Source: Blastococcus sp. URHD0036
Lineage (GTDB): Bacteria; Actinomycetota; Actinomycetes; Mycobacteriales; Geodermatophilaceae
Assembly (NCBI RefSeq): GCF_000701365.1
Contig: NZ_JNIK01000021.1
Span: forward strand, 124,001-188,000
Length of the DNA: 64,000 bases
Reading direction: 5' to 3'
The notes under the pieces were generated by a model, which was not told where the DNA came from, searched no databases, and was given only the letters and a program-made list of their open reading frames with translations. Positions 34,290-44,736 of the stretch are shown here, piece after piece (within the stretch, counting starts at the first letter, position 1; each line of letters opens with the position of its first letter). The position numbers and the translations under genes were made by a program.

Positions 34290-34316
34290 GAGTTCGCGAT
34301 GTACTACGACATCTGA
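34290..34316. other. Right attachment site (attR)
   Basis: Exact copy of the last 27 bp of glnA (21673-21699), including the stop codon, outside any gene. Here it is the original chromosomal glnA end, left behind by integration. Confidence 0.9.
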
Positions 34317-34346
34317 TCGCCGTCGTCCGAGCCTCCCGCTCGGCAG

Positions 34347-34382
34347 CGCAGCCCCCGCCGGGTCCACCCGGCGGGGGCTGCG
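34347..34382 (+). terminator. Probable original glnA terminator, displaced by the island
   Basis: Perfect 16-bp arms: CGCAGCCCCCGCCGGG (34347-34362) and its complement (34367-34382), with loop TCCA. It begins 31 bases after attR, where the transcript of an uninterrupted glnA would end. Confidence 0.75.
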
Positions 34383-34540
34383 TCGTCTCCCGACGACGAC
34401 CGGTGCGCGCTCCCTCCGGAACGAGAACGGGCGCGTGGCGTGGCCATAAAGACGATGACAGTCCGGAACCGTCTCGCTAGCGTCCTGGCCGCACTGTTCC
34501 GCGCCGGTGCCGGGGTCGGCGCTCACCGGAGGGCGCTCCC

Positions 34541-36664
34541 ATGGGCCGGTCGTTCGCATCGCGCGTCAGCAGTCCCCGCCTCAAGTGGGTGATCCTGGTC
34601 TTCTGGATCGTCATGGCCGCGGTGGCCATGCCACTGGCCGCCGGGCTCACCGACGAGCAGGAGAACGACATCGCGGCGTGGCTGCCCGGTGAGGCCGAGT
34701 CGACCCAGGCGCTGCACGCGCAGACCGAGCTCGGTACGGACCCCGACCTGATCCCGGCGGTCATCGTCTACGAGCGCAGCGGCGGGATCACCGCCGAGGA
34801 CGAGGCGGCCGTCGACGAGGACCTGCAGTCGTTCCAGGAGCTCGAGGCCCTCGACGGCGAGATCACCGGCCCCATCCCCTCGGAGGACGGGGAGGCGCTC
34901 CAGGTCATCGTCCCGCTCAACGTCGGGCCGGACGGCTGGGAGGCGATCGGGGCGGTCGTCGACGACATGCGGGCCGTGACCTCCGACGGCCCCGACGGGC
35001 TCGACGCCTACATCACCGGTCCGGCCGGCAGCGCGGCCGACTCCTCCGAGGCGTTCGAGGGCATCGACGGCGCGCTGCTGTTCGCCGCACTGGGCGTCGT
35101 CATCCTGATCCTGCTCGTCACCTACCGCAGCCCGATCCTGTGGATCCTGCCGATCTTCTCCGCGGTCATCGCGCTGTTCGTCTCGCAGGCCGTCATCTAC
35201 CTGCTCGCCAAGTACGCCGACCTCACGGTCAACGGGCAGAGCGCGAGCATCCTCACCGTCCTGGTGATCGGCGCGGGCACCGACTACGCCCTGCTGCTCG
35301 TCGCGCGGTACCGGGAGGAACTCCGGCTGCACGCCGACCGGCACGAGGCCATGACCGAGGCCGTGCACCGCGCCGGACCGGCCGTCCTGGCCAGTGGCGG
35401 CACCGTCATCCTCGGCATGCTGTGCCTGCTCGCCTCGGAGATGAACTCCACCGCCGGCCTCGGTCCGGTCGCCGCGATCGGCGTCGGCGTGACGCTGATC
35501 GTCCTCATGACCCTGCTCCCGGCGCTGCTGGTGATCTGCGGGCGCTGGGTGTTCTGGCCGGTGCGGCCGACCGTGGGCAGCGCCGAGCCGAGCGCCACCG
35601 GCCTGTGGTCCCGGGTGGGCGGCTGGATCAAGCCCCGCCCCCGGGCTACCTGGATCGTCACCTGCCTCCTGCTGCTCGCCGCCTGCCTCGGCGTGCTCCG
35701 GCTGCACCCCGACGGGCTCTCGCAGGCCGACAGCTTCCGCGGCTCCCCCGAGTCGATCGAGGGCGACGCGGTGGCGGCGGCGCACTTCCCCGCCGTCGCG
35801 GGCAACCCGGTCTACGTCATCACGACGGCGGACACGGCCGACGACGTCGCCGACGTCGTGGCGGACGAGGCCGGCATCGCCGACGTCGGGGAGCCGACCG
35901 TCCAGGGCGACACCGCCCTCATCCAGGCGACCCTCTCCGACCCGTGGGACAGCGAGGCCGCCGCCGCGACCGTGCAGGACCTCCGCGTCTCCCTCGACGA
36001 CGTCGGCGACGGCGAGGCCCTGGTCGGCGGCAACACCGCGATCAACCTCGACGTCGAGAACGCCTCCCAGCGCGACAACTGGGTGGTCATCCCGTTGATC
36101 ATGCTCGTCGTCCTGGTGGTGCTCGGGCTGCTGCTCCGGGCCCTGGTCGCCCCGGTGATCCTGATCGCCACGGTGGTGCTGTCCTACGGCGCCGCACTCG
36201 GCATCAGCACGCTGATCTTCGACTGGGCGCTGGACGTGCAGACGACGGACGCCTCGTTCCCGCTGTTCGTCTTCGTGTTCCTCGTCGCCCTGGGGATCGA
36301 CTACAACATCTTCCTGATGACCCGCGTCCGCGAGGAGGCGGTCGACCACGGCACCCGGCGGGCGGCCCTCATAGCGCTCTCGGCCACCGGTGGCGTGATC
36401 ACCTCGGCCGGCCTGGTGCTGGCCGCGACGTTCGTCGTGCTCGGGACGCTGCCCCTGACGTTCCTGACGCAGCTGGGCATCGCGGTGGCGCTGGGCGTGC
36501 TGCTGGACACGATCATCGTCCGGTCGGTCCTGGTGACCGCGCTCAACCTCGACGTCGGCCGGTGGATGTGGTGGCCGAGCAAGCTCGCGCAGCGCCTCGA
36601 CGAGCCGGAGCCGCCGGCGGGCGAGGCGGTGCCGGCGGCGTCCGTGGCCGGCGTCGCGCGGTGA
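34541..36664 (+). CDS. MMPL-family membrane transporter
   Basis: A 707-aa RND-superfamily protein with the MMPL pattern: one N-terminal helix (WVILVFWIVMAAVAMPLAAG), an extracytoplasmic loop, five helices, then the pattern repeated, giving about 12 membrane helices in total. The conserved GTDYALLLVARYREEL in the first half and GIDYNIFLMTRVREEA in the second carry the Asp-Tyr pairs of the proton pathway. Members export lipids or drugs using the proton gradient. ATG 34541 has GGAGG upstream. It is downstream of the displaced glnA terminator. The substrate cannot be told. Confidence 0.9.
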   Translation: MGRSFASRVSSPRLKWVILVFWIVMAAVAMPLAAGLTDEQENDIAAWLPGEAESTQALHAQTELGTDPDLIPAVIVYERSGGITAEDEAAVDEDLQSFQELEALDGEITGPIPSEDGEALQVIVPLNVGPDGWEAIGAVVDDMRAVTSDGPDGLDAYITGPAGSAADSSEAFEGIDGALLFAALGVVILILLVTYRSPILWILPIFSAVIALFVSQAVIYLLAKYADLTVNGQSASILTVLVIGAGTDYALLLVARYREELRLHADRHEAMTEAVHRAGPAVLASGGTVILGMLCLLASEMNSTAGLGPVAAIGVGVTLIVLMTLLPALLVICGRWVFWPVRPTVGSAEPSATGLWSRVGGWIKPRPRATWIVTCLLLLAACLGVLRLHPDGLSQADSFRGSPESIEGDAVAAAHFPAVAGNPVYVITTADTADDVADVVADEAGIADVGEPTVQGDTALIQATLSDPWDSEAAAATVQDLRVSLDDVGDGEALVGGNTAINLDVENASQRDNWVVIPLIMLVVLVVLGLLLRALVAPVILIATVVLSYGAALGISTLIFDWALDVQTTDASFPLFVFVFLVALGIDYNIFLMTRVREEAVDHGTRRAALIALSATGGVITSAGLVLAATFVVLGTLPLTFLTQLGIAVALGVLLDTIIVRSVLVTALNLDVGRWMWWPSKLAQRLDEPEPPAGEAVPAASVAGVAR

Positions 36665-36667
36665 GGG

Positions 36668-36994
36668 TCAGGCGGCGTCGGACTCCGGCGTGCCGCCCTC
36701 CCACGCCGCGAGGACGTCGTCCATCTGCAGGCTCACGAGCCAGCCGAAGGTGACCTCCTCGACGGACTGGCCGGTCACCTGTGCCATGGCGAGCAGTTGG
36801 GCGGCGAGCACGCCCCGGGCCGCGCGGTAGAGCTCGATCGCCGAGACGGCCGCGCCGACGTCGGCGAGCCAGAGCCGGCCGTCGGGCAGGACCCGGACCT
36901 CGGCGGCCTCGCCGCACCCCAGCTCGGCCCCGGCGCCGGCCACCAGCTGGGCCCCGGCGCGCCGCTCGGCCGGCCGGCGGCGGTCGGCGCTCAC
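36668..36994 (-). CDS. Small protein of unknown function (108 aa)
   Basis: Family not recognised. GTG 36994 gives an acidic, largely helical protein (AAVSAIELYRAARGVLAAQLLAMAQ; QMDDVLAAWEGG) after a basic start. No ribosome site precedes the GTG, but a 14-codon upstream frame with a strong site ends on it (GTGA), so translation is probably coupled. Convergent with the MMPL gene; only 3 bases separate the stops. Confidence 0.55.
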   Translation of the reverse strand: MSADRRRPAERRAGAQLVAGAGAELGCGEAAEVRVLPDGRLWLADVGAAVSAIELYRAARGVLAAQLLAMAQVTGQSVEEVTFGWLVSLQMDDVLAAWEGGTPESDAA

Positions 36995-37035
36995 CGGGCG
37001 CGCCCGGCGACAGGACGGGGGTGGGACGGCGACAT
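36991..37035 (-). CDS. Short upstream frame coupled to 36668-36994
   Basis: ATG 37035 with GGAGGAGG 6 bases upstream encodes MSPSHPRPVAGRAR; its TGA overlaps the GTG of the next frame. It looks like a translated leader that feeds ribosomes to the downstream gene. Confidence 0.45.
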   Translation of the reverse strand: MSPSHPRPVAGRAR

Positions 37036-37173
37036 GGCGGCCTCCTCCGGGAGTCCCGGAGCGGTCCCGGGACGGGGTGTCACCCTCGGAGTCGGCAGCC
37101 CGCGGTGCCCGTGCGACCACGGCGGGTGCCTGTTGGGGCAGCAGGGCGCGTCCGGGACGGATGAGGCGTCCGG

Positions 37174-37920
37174 TCAGCGCGCGGCGAGCACGTCCGACTC
37201 GTGGCCGGCCACCATGCGCGCGGCGACCTCGCGGAGCTTCTCGTTGTTGCGCTGGCTGGCGCCCTTGAGCAGGTCGAAGGCCTCGTCCGCGGTGCACCGG
37301 CGCTGGGCCATGAGCAGGCCGACCGCCTGCCCGATCACCTGGCGGGTCTCCATCCCCTGGGTGAGGTCACCGACCGCCTTGGCCCGTTCGGCCATCTGCC
37401 AGGCCACCAGCATCGCCCCGCTGGCCTGCCCGGCCCAGTCGCGCCCGGCCTCGCCGTCGGCGTCGGTGAAGGCGTGCGGCCGGCTGGCGTAGAGGTTGAG
37501 CGCACCGCGCCCGCGCTCCCCCAGCGACAGCGGGAACGACAGCGACGAGTGCACGCCGGCCTCGAGCGCGCGCTCCGGGTAGAGGCCCCAGCGCGACTCC
37601 TCGGCCATGTCGGCCACGGCGACGACCTCGCCGGTGCGCAGCGCCTGCAGGCACGGCCCGTCGTCGAGCTCGTACTGCCGCTCGTCGCCGCGTGCCGCGA
37701 GGTCCCCGCTGTAGGTCACGGTGACCCCCCGGCCGGCCTCCTCCACCGTCAGCCCGCAGGCCTCGGCGCCCGGCGTCCGGTCCACCGCCCACCGCACCAG
37801 CCCGTCCAGGAAACCGGTGACGTCCTCGAACCGGTCGAGCAGCCGGACGACGTCCGAACCGCTGTCCACTCCGGCACCGGAGCCAGCCCCTGCCACGCCT
37901 CTCACCCCTCGATTGTGCAC
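37174..37920 (-). CDS. GAF-ANTAR RNA-binding antitermination regulator
   Basis: A 248-aa regulator. The GAF domain (about residues 35-170) includes YELDDGPCLQALRTGEVVAV and SLSFPLSLGERGRGALNLYA; the ANTAR domain at about 180-240 includes RQVIGQAVGLLMAQRRCTADEAFDLLKGASQRNNEKLREVA in spirit (the key ...IGQAVGLLM and ASQRNN blocks). ANTAR domains bind two-hexaloop RNA hairpins and prevent termination. GTG 37920 is used; GTG 37896 with a better ribosome site is possible. The signal sensed by GAF is unknown. Confidence 0.9.
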   Translation of the reverse strand: MHNRGVRGVAGAGSGAGVDSGSDVVRLLDRFEDVTGFLDGLVRWAVDRTPGAEACGLTVEEAGRGVTVTYSGDLAARGDERQYELDDGPCLQALRTGEVVAVADMAEESRWGLYPERALEAGVHSSLSFPLSLGERGRGALNLYASRPHAFTDADGEAGRDWAGQASGAMLVAWQMAERAKAVGDLTQGMETRQVIGQAVGLLMAQRRCTADEAFDLLKGASQRNNEKLREVAARMVAGHESDVLAAR

Positions 37921-38003
37921 GACCTTTCGGAGGGATTATGCCGGAGCCGAGCGCGTCCCGCCGCTCCGGCGCCGGATCGCCGGTCAGCAGCAGCGGCCGA
38001 CGG

Positions 38004-40181
<2,178 letters not shown>

Positions 40182-40447
40182 GGTGGCTCCTCGGGTCGGC
40201 GGTTGCTCGCGGGCCCGACCGAACCCGCACCGCGACGCTAGGAACGGCGCGCACCGGACGTGTTTCGCCGCGATGAACACTGGGCCCGTCGCCGCCCCCC
40301 GGCCACGACGGGGCGCTCGCCTGCGGTCATGCGGCTGCCCTCCCCAGGTCCGCGCGCTGACACCTCCGGCAGCGGTCGTGATGCCTCCCGGCTGTTCCTC
40401 GTGGTGCTGCTCCTGTGCGCGGCGGCCCGCGTGCCGAGCATGGATGC

Positions 40448-40705
40448 ATGACCAGAACCAGCAGGACGGCCGCCGCCGCACTCCTCGCCGCCGCGTCCCT
40501 GACCCTCGCCGCACCCGCCTCCGCCTCCGCGGGGCGCCACCTCGATCCCGCCCAGCACTCGTGTTCCGCCTCCCTGGCGCGCGCCCACGGGTGGCCCGGC
40601 ACCATGCCGCTGCACGGCGGCACGTACGTCCTGGTGTCCGACGCCTTCGTCACCCACCTGGGGGCGCTGCCCTCGTGCCGGGGCGGTCCGCCGGCCCTGA
40701 GCTGA
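40448..40705 (+). CDS. Small secreted protein (85 aa)
   Basis: Family not recognised. A clear signal peptide ([20 protein letters not shown], cleavage near ASASAG) is followed by about 55 residues with two Cys (HSCSASL and LPSCRGG) that may form a disulfide. ATG 40448 is used; the 266 bases between it and the divergent GSIII gene hold both promoters. Confidence 0.55.
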   Translation: MTRTSRTAAAALLAAASLTLAAPASASAGRHLDPAQHSCSASLARAHGWPGTMPLHGGTYVLVSDAFVTHLGALPSCRGGPPALS

Positions 40706-40816
40706 CCCGTCCCGCCCGCTCCCCCACGTCCGTCCCGGGCGGCGCCGACCGCCCGCCCGGGCGACATCACAGTCCTCGACGCTTCGGCACCCGGCCGCCG
40801 GGGCATCATCGGCACC

Positions 40817-41830
40817 ATGCAGTCTCCCGAGCCCAGGGGCCCCCTCAGCAGCGCGCTGCGCGCCGATCTGCGCGCCGGGGAGCTGTCACCGGACACCGTC
40901 GCCCTCGCCGCACGGACCGCGGCCGGGAGCACGGACCCGCTGCGCGACGACGACCTGCAGATCACCCTCGCGACCTGCTACGAGCTGCACTACCGCGGGT
41001 TCGACGACGTCGACGAGCGCTGGGAGTGGGACCCGGCACTACTGACGCTGCGCTCCCACCTGGAGCAGGCGCACCTGACGGCGCTGCGCGAGCTGGTCGG
41101 GCCGCTCCGGCCCTCCGACGAGTCGGTCGACCGGCAGCTCGCCGCCCTGATCGCGGCCGACGACGGTCCGTCCCTGTCGCTGTACCTGGGCCGCTCCGGC
41201 TCCCTCGAGCAGTGGCGGGAGTACCTGGTCCTGCGGTCGGTCTACCACCTCAAGGAGGGCGACCCGCACACCTTCGCCCTCCCCCGGCTCAGCGGGCGCA
41301 CGAAGGCCGCCATGGTGGAGATCCAGGCCGACGAGTACGGCGGCGGCACACCGGCGCGGATGCACAGCGAGCTGTTCGCCGGGCTCCTGCGCGACCTCGA
41401 CCTCGACGACACCTACGGCGCCCTCTGGGACGCCGCCCCGGCTCCGGCCTTCACCTCGGTGAACACGATGTCGCTGTTCGGCCTGCACCGGCGCTGGCGG
41501 GGTGCCGCGCTCGGACACCTCACGGCGGTCGAGATGACGTCGTCGGAGCCGAGCCGCCGCTACTCGCTCGGGCTGCGCCGGCTGGGCTTCGACCGGTCCA
41601 CCACCGTCTTCTACGACGAGCACGTCGAGGCCGACGCCGTGCACGAGCAGATCGCCGCCGTCGACATGTGCGGCTCCCTCGTCGCCGGCGAGCCGCACCT
41701 CGCGGCCGACGTGCTGTTCGGTGCGGCCTGCTCCCTCGCCCTCGACGGGCTGACGGCGCACCACCTGCTGGACGCGTGGGAGGCGGGTCGATCGGCCCTC
41801 CGGGAGGCCGGTCGCGCGCTGGCCGCCTGA
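40817..41830 (+). CDS. Haem-oxygenase-like diiron redox protein
   Basis: A 337-aa member of the iron-containing redox enzyme family (Haem_oxygenas_2 fold, HDO superfamily). The carboxylate/His pattern of the di-metal site is visible: MVEIQADEYGGG with MHSELFAGLL, and further on FYDEHVEADAVHEQIA (E-H-x-E-x-D-x2-H). Members oxidise amines, fatty acids or amino-acid-derived groups, often in natural-product pathways; here no pathway genes are near. ATG 40817; convergent or parallel neighbours do not suggest an operon. Confidence 0.82.
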   Translation: MQSPEPRGPLSSALRADLRAGELSPDTVALAARTAAGSTDPLRDDDLQITLATCYELHYRGFDDVDERWEWDPALLTLRSHLEQAHLTALRELVGPLRPSDESVDRQLAALIAADDGPSLSLYLGRSGSLEQWREYLVLRSVYHLKEGDPHTFALPRLSGRTKAAMVEIQADEYGGGTPARMHSELFAGLLRDLDLDDTYGALWDAAPAPAFTSVNTMSLFGLHRRWRGAALGHLTAVEMTSSEPSRRYSLGLRRLGFDRSTTVFYDEHVEADAVHEQIAAVDMCGSLVAGEPHLAADVLFGAACSLALDGLTAHHLLDAWEAGRSALREAGRALAA

Positions 41831-41938
41831 GCGACCGGGGACGTCCGAATCCCTTCCGGAACCGCGACGGTCCGGGTGGATTCCGGTCGTCGGCTGCCGA
41901 AAGGACAGTCGCAGGTTCCCGACCCCCGAAGGACTCCC

Positions 41939-43492
41939 ATGTGGCGACGCTCTGACCCCGCCTCCCCCGCCGCTCCCGGGCCGACCGCGATGCCCCGCGA
42001 CGTCGAGGCGCTCGAGCACGTGATCGCCGTCCTCGACCGGGGGGTCACCAGCGAGGCCGACGCCCACGTCAAGGTCACCGGCGCCCTGGTCGAGGCGCTC
42101 GCCCTCGAGTACGGCGCCGTCTGGCTGCCCGCCGGCGGCGGGTTCCGGCTGGCCGCGGAGCTGGGCGAGCTCGCTCCTGCCATGGCGGCCCAGTGGGACC
42201 GCGACAACATCATGACCAACCGGGACGGTCTCGGCGGCAAGGCCATGCGCGAGAAGCGCCCGGTGCTCATGGACGGGCAGACCGACACCAGCTCGTGCCT
42301 GCGGTGGGCCGCCGCGGTCCGGTCCGGCGTCCACCGCGGCTGCGTCCTGCCGGTCGTCGAGGACGGCGTCGTGGTGACCCTGCTCGAGTTCTACACCCGC
42401 GGCGAGCTGCCCTTCTTCAACGGCCGGGAGGAGAAGTGGCAGGCGATCGGCCGGATCGCCGCCCACGCCCGCCGCGCGGCCCTCGACTCCCGCCTCCTGC
42501 GCGAGACCCTCGACGACCGCGAGGCCGTGACCACCGTCGTGGCCCAGGTCGGGCAGGCCACGGACGAGCAGTCGGCGATGCGCACCGCGCTGGAGACCGT
42601 CCGCACCGCCTTCGGGTGGGCCTACGGCTCCTACTGGGCGCTGGACGAGGAGGCGAACGTCCTCCGGTTCGCCGTCGAGTCCGGATCGGCCGGCGAGGAG
42701 TTCCGGAAGGTCACGCTGTCGGCCAGCTTCGCCGAGGGCGTCGGCCTCAGCGGGCGCGCCTGGCGCAAGCGGGATCTCGTGTTCGTCAGCGACCTCGCGG
42801 AGGTCACCGACTGCGTGCGCCGGCCGGCCGCGATGCGGGCCGGGGTCAAGTCCGGTGTCTGCTTCCCGATCATGAGCGAGGGGCGCGTCGTCGGGACGAT
42901 GGACTTCTTCGTCACCGAGACCATCGAGCTCACCGAGTCCCGCGCTTCCGCACTGCGCAACGTGCAGCAGCTGGTCTCCCAGCGGATGGACATCCTGCGC
43001 CGTGCCGAGGCCGACGCGGTCAACTCCCGCGCGCTGCTGGAGACCGTCTCCCTGCTCCGCGAGGCCGCCGACGAGGCCGGCCGGGTGGCCGAGACCGCGG
43101 TGAGCCAGGCCTCCTCGATGACCGCCGAGGTGGAGGCGCTGGGCACCGCCTCGGCCGCCGTCGGCGACGTCATCCAGATCATCTCCGGCATCGCCGACCA
43201 GACCAACCTCCTGGCGCTCAACGCCACCATCGAGGCCGCCCGCGCCGGAGAGCTGGGCCGCGGGTTCGCCGTCGTCGCCAGCGAGGTGAAGGACCTCGCG
43301 CGGGAGACCGCCGCGGCGACGAAGAAGGTGTCGGAGCAGATCGCCGGCATCCAGGTCAGCAGCGAGCAGGTCTCCGCGGGCATCCACGCGACCGGCGAGG
43401 TCATCCGCCAACTCGACGCCGTCCAGAACCGGATGGGCGAGGTGCTCGAGCAGCAGGTGCAGATGGCGAAGGCGTTCGAGGGCCGGTCCTAG
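41939..43492 (+). CDS. Soluble methyl-accepting chemotaxis-like protein with two GAF domains
   Basis: A 517-aa cytosolic receptor-like protein. GAF one is at about residues 25-165 (with [21 protein letters not shown]) and GAF two at about 195-345 (with [21 protein letters not shown]). The C-terminal half is the MCP signalling helix pair with the hairpin tip [19 protein letters not shown] and [17 protein letters not shown]. It has no membrane helix or HAMP domain, and no che or flagellar genes lie nearby. The signalling bundle is short. ATG 41939 has AAGGA upstream. Confidence 0.9.
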   Translation: MWRRSDPASPAAPGPTAMPRDVEALEHVIAVLDRGVTSEADAHVKVTGALVEALALEYGAVWLPAGGGFRLAAELGELAPAMAAQWDRDNIMTNRDGLGGKAMREKRPVLMDGQTDTSSCLRWAAAVRSGVHRGCVLPVVEDGVVVTLLEFYTRGELPFFNGREEKWQAIGRIAAHARRAALDSRLLRETLDDREAVTTVVAQVGQATDEQSAMRTALETVRTAFGWAYGSYWALDEEANVLRFAVESGSAGEEFRKVTLSASFAEGVGLSGRAWRKRDLVFVSDLAEVTDCVRRPAAMRAGVKSGVCFPIMSEGRVVGTMDFFVTETIELTESRASALRNVQQLVSQRMDILRRAEADAVNSRALLETVSLLREAADEAGRVAETAVSQASSMTAEVEALGTASAAVGDVIQIISGIADQTNLLALNATIEAARAGELGRGFAVVASEVKDLARETAAATKKVSEQIAGIQVSSEQVSAGIHATGEVIRQLDAVQNRMGEVLEQQVQMAKAFEGRS

Positions 43493-43501
43493 CCGCCGGG
43501 G

Positions 43502-43774
43502 CTAATCCAGCTCGGACACCGGTCGGGGCCGGTCGGGGGCGCTCGGCGCGGTGAAGCCGGACCGCTTGTGGGTGCCGTCGCAGAAGGGCTTGATGCCGGA
43601 CTTCCCGCAGCGGCAGAGGGCGACCGTGCCGCGGCCCGGGTCGATCTCGGCACCGTCGGCGTCCACCAGCCGGAAGTCGCCCCGGACGATCAGCGGACCG
43701 TCCCGGTAGGGCGTGATGGTGGCGCCCCGCTGCTCGGCCGGCGGGGCGTCGTCCTCGGGTTCCAGGAGGGTCAC
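43502..43774 (-). CDS. CDGSH iron-sulfur domain protein
   Basis: A 90-aa protein with the CDGSH motif CRCGKSGIKPFCDGTH (Cys-x-Cys...Cys-x3-His), which holds a redox-active 2Fe-2S cluster. The family name motif ends GTH here, an accepted variant. GTG 43774 is used because residues before it are not conserved. Role in electron transfer or iron handling is general to the family; no partner is adjacent. Confidence 0.9.
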   Translation of the reverse strand: MTLLEPEDDAPPAEQRGATITPYRDGPLIVRGDFRLVDADGAEIDPGRGTVALCRCGKSGIKPFCDGTHKRSGFTAPSAPDRPRPVSELD

Positions 43775-43831
43775 CCCTGGAGCCTGCCCCGGCGGCCGCC
43801 TGCGCACACCCGCGGTCCCCCGGTCCGGCGA

Positions 43832-44635
43832 CTACGGCTCCCGTGCGGTCCGCGCGCCGGGCGCGCCGTCGGCGGGCCGGAGCTCCGGAGGCAGCTCGGC
43901 TCCGGTGCGGTCCTCCCGCGCCACGCCCTCCGGCGTGGTCGGCTCGGGCTCGTCCAGGGCGGAGGTGGCCAGGACGCGGGACACCGCGACCGCGAGCGCG
44001 CCACCGATGAGGGGCGCCACGATGAACAGCCACACGTGGGAGAGCGACTCGCCCCCGTCGAACAGCGCCGGGCCCAGGGAACGGGCCGGGTTCACCGAGG
44101 TGCCGTCGAGCTGGATGCCGATCAGGTGGACAGCGGTCAGCGCCAGTCCGATGGCGAGCCCGGCGAACCCCGGGGCGGCCGCCTTGCCGGTGACCAGCAG
44201 GATGACGAGGACGAAGAGGAACGTCAGCAGGACCTCGAGCACGAACGCCCCGCCCAGGCTGATCCCGTCGCCCCAGTTGTTGCTGCCCAGGGCGCCGGTC
44301 TGGTCGGTGACGTCGCCGAAGTCACTGGTCAGCAGCTTCAGCACCGCCGCGCCGGCGATGCCCCCGGCGAACTGGACGATCCAGTAGCCGACGGCGTCGC
44401 GGGCGGCGATCCCGCCGGACAGCAGGACCCCCAGGGTCACCGCGGGGTTGATGTGGCAGCCCGAGATGGGACCGAAGGCGTAGGCGAGCGCGAGCAGGGT
44501 CAGCCCGAAGGCGAAGGCGACGCCGGTGGGGCCGAGCGCGTCCAGGCCGGCCACCGCGGAGCCCACCGCGAGGAACACCAGCAGGGCGGTGCCGAGGAAC
44601 TCGGCGATCAGGGAGCGGACGAGGACTGGCGACAC
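43832..44635 (-). CDS. Aquaporin / MIP-family channel
   Basis: A 267-aa channel with six membrane helices and both NPA boxes (GCHINPAVTLG and GTSVNPARSLG). The residues near the second box (NPARSLGPA) are AqpZ-like, so water is more likely than glycerol as the substrate. The C-terminal 40 residues are a charged cytosolic tail unlike most AqpZ. GTG 44635 is the start. Confidence 0.92.
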   Translation of the reverse strand: MSPVLVRSLIAEFLGTALLVFLAVGSAVAGLDALGPTGVAFAFGLTLLALAYAFGPISGCHINPAVTLGVLLSGGIAARDAVGYWIVQFAGGIAGAAVLKLLTSDFGDVTDQTGALGSNNWGDGISLGGAFVLEVLLTFLFVLVILLVTGKAAAPGFAGLAIGLALTAVHLIGIQLDGTSVNPARSLGPALFDGGESLSHVWLFIVAPLIGGALAVAVSRVLATSALDEPEPTTPEGVAREDRTGAELPPELRPADGAPGARTAREP

Positions 44636-44736
44636 GCGGCACCTCCGGTCGGCGGCAGCCCCTGGCCGGCTGGTCGCCGGTCACCCCCCATCGGGCCGGC
44701 CCCAGCCTGGCCTGGCCCCGGCCGACACGCCAGACC

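Larger units (their letters stand above)
21673..34316. mobile_element. Integrative element (genomic island) inserted at glnA
   Basis: Bounded by 27-bp direct repeats of the glnA 3' end. It carries a tyrosine integrase at the left, an excisionase-like gene and an unrecognised Zn-ribbon protein at the right, and about ten cargo genes in mixed orientation. Its base composition looks less GC-extreme and gene density is lower than in the flanks. No phage structural, conjugation or clear replication genes are visible, so it is either a mobilisable/satellite-like element or a decayed one. Confidence 0.9.

Noticed and set aside
21700-34316. Island as a complete prophage or conjugative element
   Set aside because: No terminase, capsid, tail, relaxase, FtsK/TraB-like translocase or clear replication initiator is visible; only integration/excision genes and cargo.
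40260-40451. 63-aa frame with a hydrophobic C-terminus between GSIII and the secreted protein
   Set aside because: It overlaps both the GSIII promoter region and the start of a better-supported signal-peptide gene, and has no ribosome site.
44690-44736. Terminator hairpin after glnE
   Set aside because: GGCC-rich arms can pair in several imperfect registers, but no single strong stem with a U tract stands out.
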